DNA of 64,000 nucleotides from Tsukamurella sp. PLM1 (GCF_023168325.1 NZ_AP025688.1:3658001-3722000), one strand, 5' to 3'. Shown: positions 45,373-56,194, counted from the first letter of the stretch. Numbers and translations: made by a program. The notes: generated from the letters alone by a model not told the origin.

Positions 45373-45984
45373 TCACTGAAGGATCGGCGCCAGATCGTCG
45401 ATCACCGGGGACAGCGCGTCGCGCACCGCCCGCGCCACATCCGCCCCGTGCGTGGTGAACGCGGCGAGGGCCGCACCGTCCTCGATGGCCATCAGCAGGT
45501 CGACGCACGGACGGTCGGCCCGCCGGCCGGACCGCGCGAGCACCTCCGCGTGCAGATCTGCGAGCACGGTGCGCGCCTGCGCCTGCAGCCTCGTCAGCTC
45601 CGGGTCCCGCGTGCACAACACCATTCGCTCGTACCGCGAGACGAGGGCGCTGCGTTCCGCCTCGGACTCGGACGCGAAGAAGACGGCGGCCAGCAGCTTC
45701 ACCAGCGCCGCATCGCCGCGACGCCGCCGGCTCACCGCGTCCACGCGGTCGCGGATCGCGGAGACGTCGAGCTCCCCCGCGTAGGCGACCGCGTTCGACA
45801 GCAGGTCGCCCAGCGACTCGAAGTAGTAGGTGGTCGCGGCGAGCGGGATGTGAGCGCGGTGCGCCACCGCGCGGTGGCGCACCGACTCGAATCCGCCCTC
45901 GACGAGGAGCTGTCCGGCCGCCGCCACGAGGGCCGCGCGCCGGCGCTCACCCTTGGGCGTGGTCGCGGCTGTCATCTGAGACAT
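45373..45984 (-). CDS. TetR-family transcriptional regulator
   Basis: A 203-residue protein. The HTH (AALVAAAGQLLVEGGFESVR, RAHIPLAATTYYFESLGDLL) is in residues of about 15-62. A helical ligand/dimer domain follows, with an Arg-rich linker at RRRRGD. Its target is unknown. It lies 35 bases upstream of purB in the same direction. No clear palindrome lies at its own promoter. It could be the missing binder of the orphan dyad at 18289-18323, but nothing shown here links them. Confidence 0.88.
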   Translation of the reverse strand: MSQMTAATTPKGERRRAALVAAAGQLLVEGGFESVRHRAVAHRAHIPLAATTYYFESLGDLLSNAVAYAGELDVSAIRDRVDAVSRRRRGDAALVKLLAAVFFASESEAERSALVSRYERMVLCTRDPELTRLQAQARTVLADLHAEVLARSGRRADRPCVDLLMAIEDGAALAAFTTHGADVARAVRDALSPVIDDLAPILQ

Positions 45985-46030
45985 GCTGCCAGCCGCTGGC
46001 CCCGGCCAGAGGGGATTCGATCAAATAGCG

Positions 46031-47275
<1,245 letters not shown>

Positions 47276-47308
47276 GACACTACCGGGGCCCTCCACTAGC
47301 CTGGCCGT

Positions 47309-47734
47309 ATGGCAGCAGAAACGAATGGCGCGGACCGCACCGTCTTCTCGAAGATCATCGCCGGTGAGCTCCCCGGCCGGTTCGTGTACCAGGACGATTC
47401 GGTGGTCGCTTTCCTGACCATCGCGCCGCTCACGAAGGGGCACGTGCTCGTGGTCCCCCGCGAGCAGGTGGACCACTGGGAGTCGATCGACGACGCGCTG
47501 TGGCAGCACCTCAACGATGTCGCGCGCAAGCTGGGCCGCGCCGTCAAGGCGGCGTTCGACGCGCCCCGGGCCGGCCTGATCGTGGCCGGCTTCGAGATCC
47601 CCCACGTGCACCTGCACGTCTTCCCCGCCTACGGCCTCACCGATTTCGACTTCGCACGCGTCGATCAGAACCCCTCCGCCGAATCGCTCGACGAGGCGCA
47701 GACCAGGATCGTCGAGGCGCTCGCCGGGCAGTAG
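47309..47734 (+). CDS. HIT-family nucleotide hydrolase
   Basis: A 141-residue histidine-triad protein with [20 protein letters not shown] at the N-terminus and the active triad in [17 protein letters not shown] proteins hydrolyse AMP-linked or other nucleotide substrates. The exact substrate is unknown. It is the equivalent of Rv0759c by context (next to phoR). It converges with phoR, with a 25-base gap. Confidence 0.92.
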   Translation: MAAETNGADRTVFSKIIAGELPGRFVYQDDSVVAFLTIAPLTKGHVLVVPREQVDHWESIDDALWQHLNDVARKLGRAVKAAFDAPRAGLIVAGFEIPHVHLHVFPAYGLTDFDFARVDQNPSAESLDEAQTRIVEALAGQ

Positions 47735-47759
47735 CCGCCTGTCAGCGGGGCACCGCCGG

Positions 47760-49181
47760 TCAGCGGGGCAGGCGCACCGTGAACGTCGCGCCCTCGCCCG
47801 GGGCGGTGTCGACGGTGACGGTGCCCCCGTGCCGCTCGACGATGCCGAGCACGATCGACAGCCCCAGTCCGGCCCCGCCGCTGCCGCGGCTGCGGGAGGA
47901 GTCGGTGCGGTAGAATCGCTCGAACGCGCGCGCGGCCTCGTCGGGCTCCATCCCGGGACCGGTGTCGGCCACCGTGAGCACCGCCGCCCCGGGTTCGGAC
48001 CCGACGCGCACCCGGACCGAGGCGTCGCCGGGCGTGTGCCGCAGCGCGTTCGAGACCAGGTTGGTCACCACCTGGTGCAGGCGGTCCCGGTCGCCGATCA
48101 GGTCGACGGTGCCGGGCTCGGCCTCCAGCGCGATGTCCCGGTCGGGCTCGCGGGCCTGCGCGGCGTGCACCACGTCGTCGGCCACCGCCCGCAGGTCGAC
48201 CGGCTCCGCGGCCAGCGGACGGCGCGCGTCCAGCCGCGCGAGCAGCAGCAGGTCCTCGACGAGCAGGCCCATCCGCTCGGCCTCGGATTCGATGCGGGAC
48301 ATGACGAACTCGGTGTCGTCGGTCGCGCCCTGCCGGTACAGCTCCGCGAACCCGCGGATCGAGGTGAGCGGGGTGCGCAGCTCGTGCGAGGCGTCACCGA
48401 CGAAGCGGCGCATCCGCTCCTCGTCGGCCCGGGCCTGCTCCTCCGACGCGGCCACGCGGCCGAACGAGTCCTGGATCTGGTGCAGCATGGTGTTGATCGA
48501 CGTCGACAGCCGGCCGACCTCCGTGTACGCGGGCGCCCGGGGCACGCGCCGGGTCAGATCGCCGGCGGCGATCGCCTCCGCGGTGGCCTCGACCTGCTCG
48601 AGCGGGCGCAGCGAGCGCCGCACCACGAGGTAGCCGAGCCCGCCCGCGACGATGAGCACGCCGCCGCCGATGAGCAGTTCCAGCGCGACCAGCGCGCGCA
48701 GTGTGCTCTCGAGGTCGGTGAGGGTGACGGCGACGTAGGTGACCCCGTACGACGATTCCGACTGCACGACCCGCCATCGCGGCCCGCCACCGCCGGCGGA
48801 GTGGACGGAGACCGCGTCGCCGTGCAGGTCGGCGAGGCCGGAGAGGTCCGGGCGCTCGGTGAAGTCGGGGTTACTGACCTGGACCTGCGTACCGTTCGTC
48901 AGGAACGTCGCCACGTAGAAGCGCGTGGGCGGCGCCTTGCCGCGCGGCGGAGCGGGCAGATCCGCCGGTTTGGGACGGGCCCAGGTGTCGGCGGCCTGCC
49001 GCAGTGTCTGATCCTCGCGGGAGAGCAGCCGATCCTGCATCGCGGCGGTCAGCGCGGTGCCGGAGGCGAGCAGGCCGAGGAAGACCAGGCCCACGACGAG
49101 CGCCACGAGGGAGAACCGGAGCGGGATCCGGGACGCGAGCGACGGCCGCGTTGAGGCGGATGCGACGGTGCCGGCGGGCAT
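47760..49181 (-). CDS. phoR: Sensor histidine kinase PhoR
   Basis: A 473-residue membrane kinase. A first membrane span ([20 protein letters not shown], about residues 23-43), an extracytoplasmic sensor of about 110 residues, a second span ([19 protein letters not shown]) and a HAMP domain are followed by the phospho-His box [33 protein letters not shown] and [19 protein letters not shown] form the ATPase. It is the partner of PhoP, which lies just upstream with a four-base gap. In mycobacteria this pair controls envelope lipids, pH response and virulence. The signal sensed here is not evident. Confidence 0.93.
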   Translation of the reverse strand: MPAGTVASASTRPSLASRIPLRFSLVALVVGLVFLGLLASGTALTAAMQDRLLSREDQTLRQAADTWARPKPADLPAPPRGKAPPTRFYVATFLTNGTQVQVSNPDFTERPDLSGLADLHGDAVSVHSAGGGGPRWRVVQSESSYGVTYVAVTLTDLESTLRALVALELLIGGGVLIVAGGLGYLVVRRSLRPLEQVEATAEAIAAGDLTRRVPRAPAYTEVGRLSTSINTMLHQIQDSFGRVAASEEQARADEERMRRFVGDASHELRTPLTSIRGFAELYRQGATDDTEFVMSRIESEAERMGLLVEDLLLLARLDARRPLAAEPVDLRAVADDVVHAAQAREPDRDIALEAEPGTVDLIGDRDRLHQVVTNLVSNALRHTPGDASVRVRVGSEPGAAVLTVADTGPGMEPDEAARAFERFYRTDSSRSRGSGGAGLGLSIVLGIVERHGGTVTVDTAPGEGATFTVRLPR

Positions 49182-49185
49182 GACG

Positions 49186-49893
49186 CTACCGCGGTTCGCG
49201 CAGCACGTAGCCCACGCCGCGCAGGGTGTGAATGAGCCGGCGCTCGCCGGTGTCCACCTTGCGGCGCAGGTACGAGACGTAGGACTCGACGACGTTGACG
49301 TCGCCCCCGAAGTCGTAGTGCCACACGTGATCGAGGATCCGCGGCTTGGACAGCACGACGCCGGCGTTGACCATGAAATAGCGCAGCAGCGTGAACTCGG
49401 TCGGCGAGAGCGACACCAGTTTCCCGGCCTTCCACACCTCGTGCGTCTCGTCGTCGAGTTCGAGGTCCGCGAAGGTGAGCCGGGTGGAGACCTCCTTCTC
49501 GCCGAAGCCGGTGCGGCGCAGCAGCACGGTGATCCGCGCCACCACCTCCTCGAGGCTGAACGGCTTCGTCACGTAGTCGTCGCCGCCCAGGGTGAGCCCG
49601 GCCACCTTGTCCTCGACCGAGTCGCGCGCGGTGAGGAACAGGGCGGGCGCCTCCACTCCGTCCTGACGCAGCCGCTTGAGCAGTCCCAGCCCGTCCATCC
49701 CCGGCATCATGATGTCGAGCACCATGACGTCGGGGCGGAACGTGCGCACGGTGTCGAGCGCCGACGGCCCGTCGTGGGCGACGACAACGTCGAAGCCCTG
49801 GAACTTGAGGCTGACCTGCAACAGCTCCCGTATGCTCTGCTCGTCGTCGACGACCAGGACGCGGGGCGTCGGTTCATTGTTCACGCTGGACAC
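49186..49893 (-). CDS. phoP: Response regulator PhoP
   Basis: A 235-residue OmpR-family regulator, nearly identical in recalled stretches to M. tuberculosis PhoP: SLKFQGFDVVVAHDGPSALD, MMPGMDGLGLLKRLR with the phospho-Asp in VLDIMMPG, APALFLTARDSVEDKVAGLT, LGGDDYVTKPFSLEEVVARI and the C-terminal winged helix HTLRGVGYVLREPR. I start at GTG 49893 (SSVNNEPTPRVL). GTG 49884 is an alternative. It is the first gene of phoP-phoR. Confidence 0.96.
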   Translation of the reverse strand: MSSVNNEPTPRVLVVDDEQSIRELLQVSLKFQGFDVVVAHDGPSALDTVRTFRPDVMVLDIMMPGMDGLGLLKRLRQDGVEAPALFLTARDSVEDKVAGLTLGGDDYVTKPFSLEEVVARITVLLRRTGFGEKEVSTRLTFADLELDDETHEVWKAGKLVSLSPTEFTLLRYFMVNAGVVLSKPRILDHVWHYDFGGDVNVVESYVSYLRRKVDTGERRLIHTLRGVGYVLREPR

Positions 49894-49958
49894 GACGCCA
49901 TCCTGCCTCTGCCTTCCGCCAGGACTCTGGCGACTCGCTGGCAGTTCCTGTGAACGCG

Positions 49959-50284
49959 TCAGCGCAGCGAGGCGAGGATCTCCGGCGTGACCGGGTCCGC
50001 GAGGTCCTGCACCTCGGGATGCTTCGAGATGTACTTCGCGACCAGCGGGCACACCGGAACTACGCGCTTGCCCGCCCGCGCGCGTCCTCGAGCGCGTCGT
50101 GGACCAGGATCCCGCTGAGGCCGCGGCCCGAGAACTTCTCGTCGAGCTCGGTGTGCGGAAAGATGCGCTGCTCGCCGCGGTCGATGAACACGGTGAAGCC
50201 GGCGAGCTCGCCGTCCACGGTGATGTCGTACCGGCCCTCCGCGTCGTTGCGGGCGACTGCGACGGTCTCGTTGGTCTCGGTCAC
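49959..50284 (-). CDS. Small GNAT-type N-acetyltransferase (YidJ-like), frameshifted as sequenced
   Basis: About 109 residues after repair. AEGRYDITVDGELAGFTVFI and FIDRGEQRIFPHTELDEKFS, with SGRGLSGILVHDALEDAR, are the short GNAT acetyltransferase pattern (Q/RxxGxG-like acetyl-CoA loop GRGLSG). The end AGKRVVPVCPLVAKYISKHP is in the next frame. One G is missing in the GGG runs at 50071-50077. I start at GTG 50284, which overlaps the pirin stop by four bases (GTGA), so they are co-translated. Substrate unknown. Confidence 0.8.
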
Positions 50285-51273
50285 TGCTTGCTCCTTCTGC
50301 GGGGCTTGAGCCTGGTGGTGGGCAGCGGCGGGGCCGGCAGGTACTGATCGTCGGTCCAGCCACTCACACTGCCGAAACGCACTGCCCGCGCTTCCCATTC
50401 CTCGCGGTACTCGACGATCTCCTCGTGACTGCGGCCCACGAAGTTCCACCACATCACGATGTCCTCGTCGAACGGCGCCCCACCGAGCAGGATCGCGCGG
50501 GCGGGCGCATCGGTCGGGTTGTGCAGGCGGATCCCGCCCAGCCCTGGGCCGACGTAACCGAGGTCGCCCCAGGCGAGGGCGACACCGTCGAGCAGGAGGC
50601 GCTCGGTGTCCAGCAGGACGCCGTGCTCGAACTCCTCGTTCACTGCGAGCGCGACCCGCGCCCCGGGATTCAGCACGAGCTCCGCGCCGAGCAGCGGCGT
50701 GGCGGTGGTGATCTGCGCGGCACTGCCGGCCAGCTCGCCGATGAAGACGCGGGCGGTCCCGCCGGGACCGCCCGCGCGCACGTCCGGCAGCTCCACGGCG
50801 GGCGGAGCGTAGTGCTGGAAGCCGTTGTGGGCGTTCCGCACCCGGTCCGGGAGCGCGAGCCACAACTGAACTCCGTGCAGAACGGTGGTATCGGGAGTGG
50901 ACACCTCCGAGTGGCTGATGCCGAAGCCGGCGGACATGAGGTTGATCTCTCCCGGGAGCACCGGCGCCTCGACGCCGGCGCTGTCGCGGTGCTCGATCTC
51001 CCCCTCGAACAGCCAGCTCACGGTCTGCAGGCCGGTATGCGGGTGCGGCGGGACGTTCATGCCGCCCGAGCGGGTCACCTCGTCCGGACCGTAGTGATCG
51101 GCGAAGCACCACGCGCCGATCATCGAGCGTTCGTGGGTCGGGAGGGTGCGGCGGACCGTCATCGCGCGGGGGCCGCCGAGGGGCACCTCGCGCGCCCGGA
51201 TCACCTCCACCCCGGCGCCGGCTGGTGTGGCGCCGCATTCGACCTCGTCGGGCTGTCGGTCGACGTTGCTCAT
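50281..51273 (-). CDS. Pirin-family cupin protein
   Basis: A 330-residue bicupin. The metal-binding region MNVPPHPHTGLQTVSWLFEG and FGISHSEVS provide the His/His/Glu ligands. The C-terminal cupin includes WNFVGRSHEEIVEYREEW, typical of pirins. Bacterial pirins act as quercetin dioxygenases or as redox-linked regulators; which applies here is not known. ATG 51273 is 18 bases from the divergent AhpD-like gene, so both promoters overlap and leaderless mRNAs are likely. Confidence 0.9.
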   Translation of the reverse strand: MSNVDRQPDEVECGATPAGAGVEVIRAREVPLGGPRAMTVRRTLPTHERSMIGAWCFADHYGPDEVTRSGGMNVPPHPHTGLQTVSWLFEGEIEHRDSAGVEAPVLPGEINLMSAGFGISHSEVSTPDTTVLHGVQLWLALPDRVRNAHNGFQHYAPPAVELPDVRAGGPGGTARVFIGELAGSAAQITTATPLLGAELVLNPGARVALAVNEEFEHGVLLDTERLLLDGVALAWGDLGYVGPGLGGIRLHNPTDAPARAILLGGAPFDEDIVMWWNFVGRSHEEIVEYREEWEARAVRFGSVSGWTDDQYLPAPPLPTTRLKPRRRSKQ

Positions 51274-51291
51274 GATCGCTAGCCTAGTGGC

Positions 51292-51756
51292 ATGCCTGCG
51301 CAACGAGTACGGATCGACAAGTCCGCGCCGTCGGTCTACAAGCGCCTGATCGCGGTGTCCGCGGAGGTGGCGGAGGCCGCCGCGGCGGCCGGTCTGGGCC
51401 GCGACGTGATCGAGCTGGTGAACCTGCGGTCCTCGCAGATCAACCGGTGCGCCTACTGCCTGAACCTGCACGCGGCGGCCGGGCGCGCCGCCGGGCTGAC
51501 GGAGCAGCAACTCGACGTCCTCGCCGCGTGGCGCGAAGCGCCCGGCCTGTTCGACGACGTCCAGCGCGCCGCGCTCGAGATCGCCGAGCTGGTGACGGAA
51601 CTGCCGGCGCACGCCGCCGCCGACGCCGCGTACGACCGCGCCACCGACGTGCTGGACGAGGCGCAGACCTCCGCGCTGATCTGGGCGGCCGTGACCATCA
51701 ACGCGTTCAACCGCGTGTCCGTGGTGAGCGGGTACGAGGTGCGCGCCCGGGCGTGA
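51292..51756 (+). CDS. AhpD/carboxymuconolactone decarboxylase-family peroxidase-like protein
   Basis: A 154-residue all-helical protein. The redox/proton relay motif NRCAYCLNLHAAAGR (C-x2-C-x3-H) is that of AhpD-like alkylhydroperoxidases. LTEQQLDVLAAWREAP and ALIWAAVTINAFNRVSV match the family. It probably protects against peroxides. It is divergent from pirin, with which related proteins are often paired. Confidence 0.9.
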   Translation: MPAQRVRIDKSAPSVYKRLIAVSAEVAEAAAAAGLGRDVIELVNLRSSQINRCAYCLNLHAAAGRAAGLTEQQLDVLAAWREAPGLFDDVQRAALEIAELVTELPAHAAADAAYDRATDVLDEAQTSALIWAAVTINAFNRVSVVSGYEVRARA

Positions 51757-51913
51757 TCCCGGGATGCCCGACGGTACGCCGCACGCGGCCGGTGAGCGCG
51801 GGGTCGAGCGGGCAACACGACGACTGTGACAGCGATGCCACCCGTTCCCGCGCCCGTCGACCTCCGACCTGAGGAGGATGACCGCCGGGCCCCGACCGTG
51901 GTTGGGTGGGCGC

Positions 51914-52753
51914 ATGACGGAACGGATCACCGAATTCACCCGTGCGGGACTGACGTTCCCCGTGCTCGACAGCGGCCCGCTCGACGGGGAGACCGTGGTG
52001 CTGCTGCACGGCTTCCCGCAGACCCCCACGTCGTGGCGGGCGACGGCGGAACTGCTGCAGGGCAAAGGTTTCCGCACCGTGATCCCCACCCAGCGCGGGT
52101 ACGCGCGCAGCGCGACGCCGAAGCACCGGTGGCAGTACCGCAGTTCCGAGCTCGTTGCCGACACCGCCGCGCTGCTCGAACGCACCGGCCCGGCGCACCT
52201 GGTGGGGCACGACTGGGGCTCGTCGACGGCGTGGCTCACCGCCGCCGCCCACCCCGACCTCGTGCGCACGCTGACCGCGGTCTCCGTGCCGCATCCGTTC
52301 GCGTTCCTGCGCTCGTTCCTCCGCTCGGACCAGGCACTGAAGTCGTACTACATGTATCTGTTCCAGATCCCGTTCCTGCCAGAACTTCTCGCGACCAGGG
52401 CGCCGGGCGCGTTCCGGGCGTTCCTGCGCCGGTCCGGCATGCCCGACGGTGCCGTCGCGACCGTCGTGGACGAGGTCGTGGAACCCGGGCTGCTCGGCGG
52501 CGGGCTCGGGTACTACCGCGGCATGCCGTTCACGGCCGCGCGGCCGGGCGCGTCGTCGCACGTCACCCGTCCCACGACGTACGTGTGGAGCACGGACGAC
52601 ATCGCACTGGGCCGGGCCGGCGCCGAGCTGGCGGGCGACTACGTCGACGGGCCGTACCGGTTCGTCGTACTCGAGGGCGTGAGCCACTGGATCCCCGACG
52701 AACGGCCCGCCGAACTGGCGGACATCATCGCCGACGGCACGGCTCTCGGCTGA
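51914..52753 (+). CDS. Alpha/beta hydrolase, epoxide hydrolase-like
   Basis: A 279-residue enzyme: oxyanion-hole motif LLHGFPQTPTSW, nucleophile elbow HLVGHDWGSSTAWL with Asp as the nucleophile, and a late catalytic His in LEGVSHWIPDERP. The Asp nucleophile and the HGFP motif point to epoxide hydrolases or haloalkane dehalogenases and away from esterases. I use ATG 51914, because the 12 residues from 51878 are Arg/Pro-rich and non-conserved. No signal peptide. Confidence 0.85.
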   Translation: MTERITEFTRAGLTFPVLDSGPLDGETVVLLHGFPQTPTSWRATAELLQGKGFRTVIPTQRGYARSATPKHRWQYRSSELVADTAALLERTGPAHLVGHDWGSSTAWLTAAAHPDLVRTLTAVSVPHPFAFLRSFLRSDQALKSYYMYLFQIPFLPELLATRAPGAFRAFLRRSGMPDGAVATVVDEVVEPGLLGGGLGYYRGMPFTAARPGASSHVTRPTTYVWSTDDIALGRAGAELAGDYVDGPYRFVVLEGVSHWIPDERPAELADIIADGTALG

Positions 52754-52780
52754 CCCACCTGCCCGCGCCCGCGGTAGGAC

Positions 52781-53269
52781 TCACAGGATGCGCTGCATGA
52801 GCACCAGGTCCAGCCAGCGGCCGAATTTGACTCCCACCTGCGGCATCTGCCCGGTCACCCGGAACCCCAGCTTGCGGTGCAGCGCGACCGAGGCGTGGTT
52901 CGACTCCTCGATCGCGGCGACCACGACGTGCACGTCGGACTGCTGCGCGCGCTCGATGAGCGCGTTCATCAGCGCCTCGGCGATGCCGCGGCGGTAGAAG
53001 CCGTCGGCCACGTACACCGAGTTCTCGACGGTGTGCTTGTACCCCGACTTGCTGCGGAACGGACCGTACGAGGCGTAGCCGGCCAGCGCACCGTCGACGA
53101 TGGCGACGAGGACGGGGAACCCGCCCGCGCGGCGATCCGCCAGCCAGGCCTCGCGCTCGGCGAGGTCGGCCTTCTCCTCCGACCAGATCGCCGTCGAGTG
53201 CTCGACGGCGTCGTTGTGGATGACGAGGACGGCCGGTAGGTCCTCGTCGGTGGCGTCGCGGATCTCCAT
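52781..53269 (-). CDS. GNAT acetyltransferase, phosphinothricin/methionine-sulfoximine type
   Basis: A 162-residue GNAT protein. IRDATDEDLPAVLVIHNDAV, YGPFRSKSGYKHTVENSVYV, the acetyl-CoA loop GFYRRGIAEALM and SVALHRKLGFRVTGQMPQVG closely follow the PAT/MddA/YncA family, which N-acetylates glutamate analogues such as phosphinothricin or methionine sulfone/sulfoximine. It ends 10 bases before the enoyl-CoA hydratase gene of the same strand. Confidence 0.9.
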   Translation of the reverse strand: MEIRDATDEDLPAVLVIHNDAVEHSTAIWSEEKADLAEREAWLADRRAGGFPVLVAIVDGALAGYASYGPFRSKSGYKHTVENSVYVADGFYRRGIAEALMNALIERAQQSDVHVVVAAIEESNHASVALHRKLGFRVTGQMPQVGVKFGRWLDLVLMQRIL

Positions 53270-53279
53270 GACGATCAGC

Positions 53280-54168
53280 CTATTCCGGAACGATGCGCGG
53301 CGTCTCCGACGCCTTCGACGTGAACTCCGGCGCGCGCTTGTCGAGGAAGGCCGCCACGCCCTCCTTGCCGTCGCCGATCGAGGTGTAGTACATCCCCAGC
53401 GAGTCGGCGAGGTGCTGCTCCAGCGGCGTCGCGGCGCCGAGGCCGCGGTAGATGAGCTGCTTGTTGATCGCGACGCCCGCGGCGGAGCGGCCCTTGACCC
53501 AGGAGCGGGCGAGCTCCTGTGCGGCGGGCACCAGCTCGTCGGGCTCGTGGATGCTGCGGACGAGCCGGCCCTCGCGCGCCTGCTCGGCGGTGAGGATGTC
53601 GGCGGAGTACACCCATTCCAGGGCCTGAGCGGGGCCGACGATGCGGGGCAGGAACCAGCTCGAGCACGCCTCCATGACGATCCCGAGCCGGCCGAACACG
53701 AAGCCGATGCGCGCCTTCGTGGAGGCCAGGCGCGTGTCCATCGCGAGGGTCATGGTGGCCCCGATACCGACCGCCGGGCCGTTGATCGCGGCGATCACGG
53801 GCTTGGGCAGCGAGTAGATCGCGAGGGTCAGCTTGCCGCCGGTATCGCGCACGCCGTCCTGGTAGGGCGGCTCGTCGTAGTGCGCGGCGAACTCCTCGGG
53901 GGTCGGGAGCACCGACTCGTCGAGGCCGAAGACGTTGCCCTCGCCGGTGAGGTCCATGCCCGCGCAGAACGCGCGGCCGGCGCCGGTGACCACGACGGCA
54001 CGGACCTCGTCGCGGCGGGCGTGGACCTCGAAGAACTCCGTCAGCTCCCGCGCCATCGTGACGCTGAACGAGTTGAGCTGGTCCGGGCGGTCCAGCACGA
54101 GCGTGGCGATGCCGTCGTCGTCGAGGCTCCAGCTGATGGTCTCGAAGGAACTCGAAGGAATCAGTCAT
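53280..54168 (-). CDS. Enoyl-CoA hydratase/isomerase, frame broken by a 10-base duplication
   Basis: A roughly 292-residue crotonase-family enzyme: LDRPDQLNSFSVTMARELTE, oxyanion-hole AFCAGMDLTGEG and NGPAVGIGATMTLAMDTRLA, and Glu-region GIVMEACSSWFLPRIVGP. It hydrates or isomerises enoyl-CoAs. The ATG at 54168 opens a frame that ends its homology after eight codons, because TTCCTTCGAG is present twice in tandem. Removing one copy gives MTDSFETISWSLDDDGIATL in frame. So either a slippage mutation has inactivated the gene or the assembly is wrong. The open frame itself resumes with Met at 54098. Confidence 0.82.
54141..54160 (+). repeat. 10-base tandem duplication in the enoyl-CoA hydratase start
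   Basis: CTCGAAGGAA occurs twice in direct succession (54141-54150, 54151-54160). One copy restores the reading frame; two copies shift it. Confidence 0.85.
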
Positions 54169-54209
54169 GCCGGTCACGATATGCTGACGCCGCGGCCGTG
54201 GGGCCGCAC

Positions 54210-54284
54210 GCCTCCCTAGCTCAGTGGTAGAGCACCGCTCTTGTAAAGCGAAGGTCGTCGGTTCAATCCCGACGGGGGGCTCCA
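54210..54284 (+). tRNA. tRNA-Thr (anticodon TGT)
   Basis: A cloverleaf is readable: acceptor GCCTCCC with GGGGGGC (one G-U pair), D-arm AGCTCAGTGGTAGAGC, anticodon loop CTTGTAA with anticodon TGT, T-arm GTCGG-TTCAATC-CCGAC, discriminator T and an encoded CCA at 54282-54284. The top pair of the anticodon stem is a mismatch. It reads ACA/ACN threonine codons. The small membrane-protein gene follows 14 bases downstream and is probably co-transcribed. Confidence 0.93.
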
Positions 54285-54298
54285 CGAAAGGGGCGGCG

Positions 54299-54466
54299 AT
54301 GTCGACGACGATGCAGGTGGTAGCGATCACCGCGCTGGTCCTCGGACTCGTCGCCGCGGTCTTCGGTCTGGTGTACCTGTGGAACACGAAGATCGAGGGC
54401 ACGGACCGTGAGAAGCGGATCGACGGCTTCTTCGACCGGCTCAGCGATCGGTTCTTCGACCGCTGA
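54299..54466 (+). CDS. Small single-span membrane protein
   Basis: A 55-residue protein: a short N-terminus, one membrane span (MQVVAITALVLGLVAAVFGL, about residues 5-28) and a charged cytoplasmic tail ending FDRLSDRFFDR with a repeated FDR motif. I do not recognise a family. AAAGGGG lies five bases before the ATG. It directly follows tRNA-Thr. The GC-biased codon third positions support a real gene. Confidence 0.6.
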   Translation: MSTTMQVVAITALVLGLVAAVFGLVYLWNTKIEGTDREKRIDGFFDRLSDRFFDR

Positions 54467-54487
54467 GCCGAGTCGTTCAGCCCGCCC

Positions 54488-56194
54488 TCACCCGCGCAGG
54501 GCGGACGCGAGGATGCCGGGCAGCTTCAGCCACGAGGGCTTCGCCGCGAACTCCGTGAGCCGGCGCCCCGTCGTCGCGCCGGTGCGGTTGGTGACGAACC
54601 ACGGCGGCTTCGGCGACATCGACAGCTCGCCGCCCACGAACGAACGGGGCGAGGGGCGGAAGGGGCCGCGCACGACCGTCCGCTCCACATCGTCGAGGAG
54701 CAGCGCGTTGTGCACCACACCGATGCCGCTCTGAACGTCGTCGATGGTGTGGCCGGGGAACGCGCCCCACGTGGCCCGGGCGGTGAGATAGCCGACGCCG
54801 GTCCAGCAGTTCACCGCGACGGTGCCGTAGCGCAGGTCGACGATCGCCTGATCGAACGCCGCGCCGAGCACCTTGATGGTCGCGGGGTCGGCCACGAGGT
54901 TCACGCCCAGGGTGCCCTCGAACTCCTCGTTGGCCACCCGCACGGCGTTCGCGAGGAAGGTCTCCGCGTCGCCGGGCAGCTCGAGCACGCCGTAGACCGG
55001 CGCGAAGTACTCGGTGTGCAGTGCCTCCTCGGTCCGATCGGCCCGCAGGCCGGTCAGGAGGGTGCGGGCACCGTCGGGCCCCACGGCCTGCGCCTGCGCG
55101 CCGTACCCGGCCCGCGCGGCGGCCACGCGACCGGCGGAGCCGGGGTAGTAGTCGCTGCGCTGCGGGGCGCGGTCGAAGGCGGCGCGCAGCTCGCGGAGGA
55201 ACTCCGCCTTCTGCGGCCAGTCGGAGCTGATCACCGCCACCTGCGAGGCGACGCAGTTGTAGCCATTGTTGTGCAGGCGCTGCGTGGCGAGGTGCTCGGC
55301 CTGGAAGCGCAGATCGGCGGCGGACCACTCGCCCGGCACCACGATCGTCGGCGAGACCCCGCCGAGTTCGCTGGTGATCGGCTTGTCGAGCAGCGGCCGG
55401 TTCTCCGCCTTGCGCTGCGCCCCCTCGGGACCGGTGCCGAACACGATGGCGTCGTGGGTGCGGGCACTGCCGGTCATGTGGACCGTCGTGATACCGGGGT
55501 GGTTCACGAGCGCCCCGCCGACCTCGGCGCCGCCGGTGACGATGCGGACCACGCCGTGGTCGATGAGCGGCGCGAACGCGGCGCGGAAGGTCTCCAGCAG
55601 CGGGTCGGTGACCGGGTTGAGCTTGAGCAGTACGACGCGGTTGTCGGCGTAGAGCTGGTACAGCGTGTCCAGCGGCGGGATGGAGAAGATGTTGCCCGCG
55701 CCGAGGACGCCGGCGATGCCGTGGGTGGCCGTCGGGTCGAGCTCGCCGAGGCCGGCGCCCGCTCGCAACGCGGCGGCGTCGACGCCCGGCACGGTCCAGA
55801 CCTGCGCGGAGAAGCCGCTCAGCAGCAGCTGATCGAATGCGCCGTGCGGCAGGACGTCGACGGCGGTGCGGCCGCCGGCCACCGTGGACAGGGTGTAGCC
55901 GTCCAGCGGGTTGCGGCCCTCCTCGAGGGCCCGCAGCGTCCCGCCGAGCGCCTCGGCGGCGGTGATCACGGAGTAGGGGCCGGACAGCCACTCCTCGCCG
56001 AGCAGCGGCGAATCGGCGGGGAGGCCCTTGATCGACGCGGCGGTGTCGACCCATTGCTGCGCGACGGCGGCGGTGGCGGCGGCCACCTCGTCGAGGAGTG
56101 CGCGGCGGCGGGCCAGCGACGTGGTCGCCCAGGTGCGCTCGCCCTCCCGCAGGTCGGCGACGGCGGCGTCGAGGACGGATTCGGTGGTAGTCAT
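54488..56194 (-). CDS. Aldehyde dehydrogenase family protein
   Basis: A 568-residue, long ALDH. The catalytic Cys lies in LHNNGYNCVASQVAVI, the general-base Glu in KPITSELGGVSPTIVVPGEW and the NAD-loop in VHMTGSARTHDAIVFGTG. It has about 70 residues more than the usual 490-500, with an extended C-terminus (FVGGELSMSPKPPWFVTNRT). This resembles the long ALDH group of actinomycetes with unknown aldehyde substrates. It is divergent from a PucR-type regulator, with an 18-base perfect palindrome in the gap. Confidence 0.88.
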   Translation of the reverse strand: MTTTESVLDAAVADLREGERTWATTSLARRRALLDEVAAATAAVAQQWVDTAASIKGLPADSPLLGEEWLSGPYSVITAAEALGGTLRALEEGRNPLDGYTLSTVAGGRTAVDVLPHGAFDQLLLSGFSAQVWTVPGVDAAALRAGAGLGELDPTATHGIAGVLGAGNIFSIPPLDTLYQLYADNRVVLLKLNPVTDPLLETFRAAFAPLIDHGVVRIVTGGAEVGGALVNHPGITTVHMTGSARTHDAIVFGTGPEGAQRKAENRPLLDKPITSELGGVSPTIVVPGEWSAADLRFQAEHLATQRLHNNGYNCVASQVAVISSDWPQKAEFLRELRAAFDRAPQRSDYYPGSAGRVAAARAGYGAQAQAVGPDGARTLLTGLRADRTEEALHTEYFAPVYGVLELPGDAETFLANAVRVANEEFEGTLGVNLVADPATIKVLGAAFDQAIVDLRYGTVAVNCWTGVGYLTARATWGAFPGHTIDDVQSGIGVVHNALLLDDVERTVVRGPFRPSPRSFVGGELSMSPKPPWFVTNRTGATTGRRLTEFAAKPSWLKLPGILASALRG

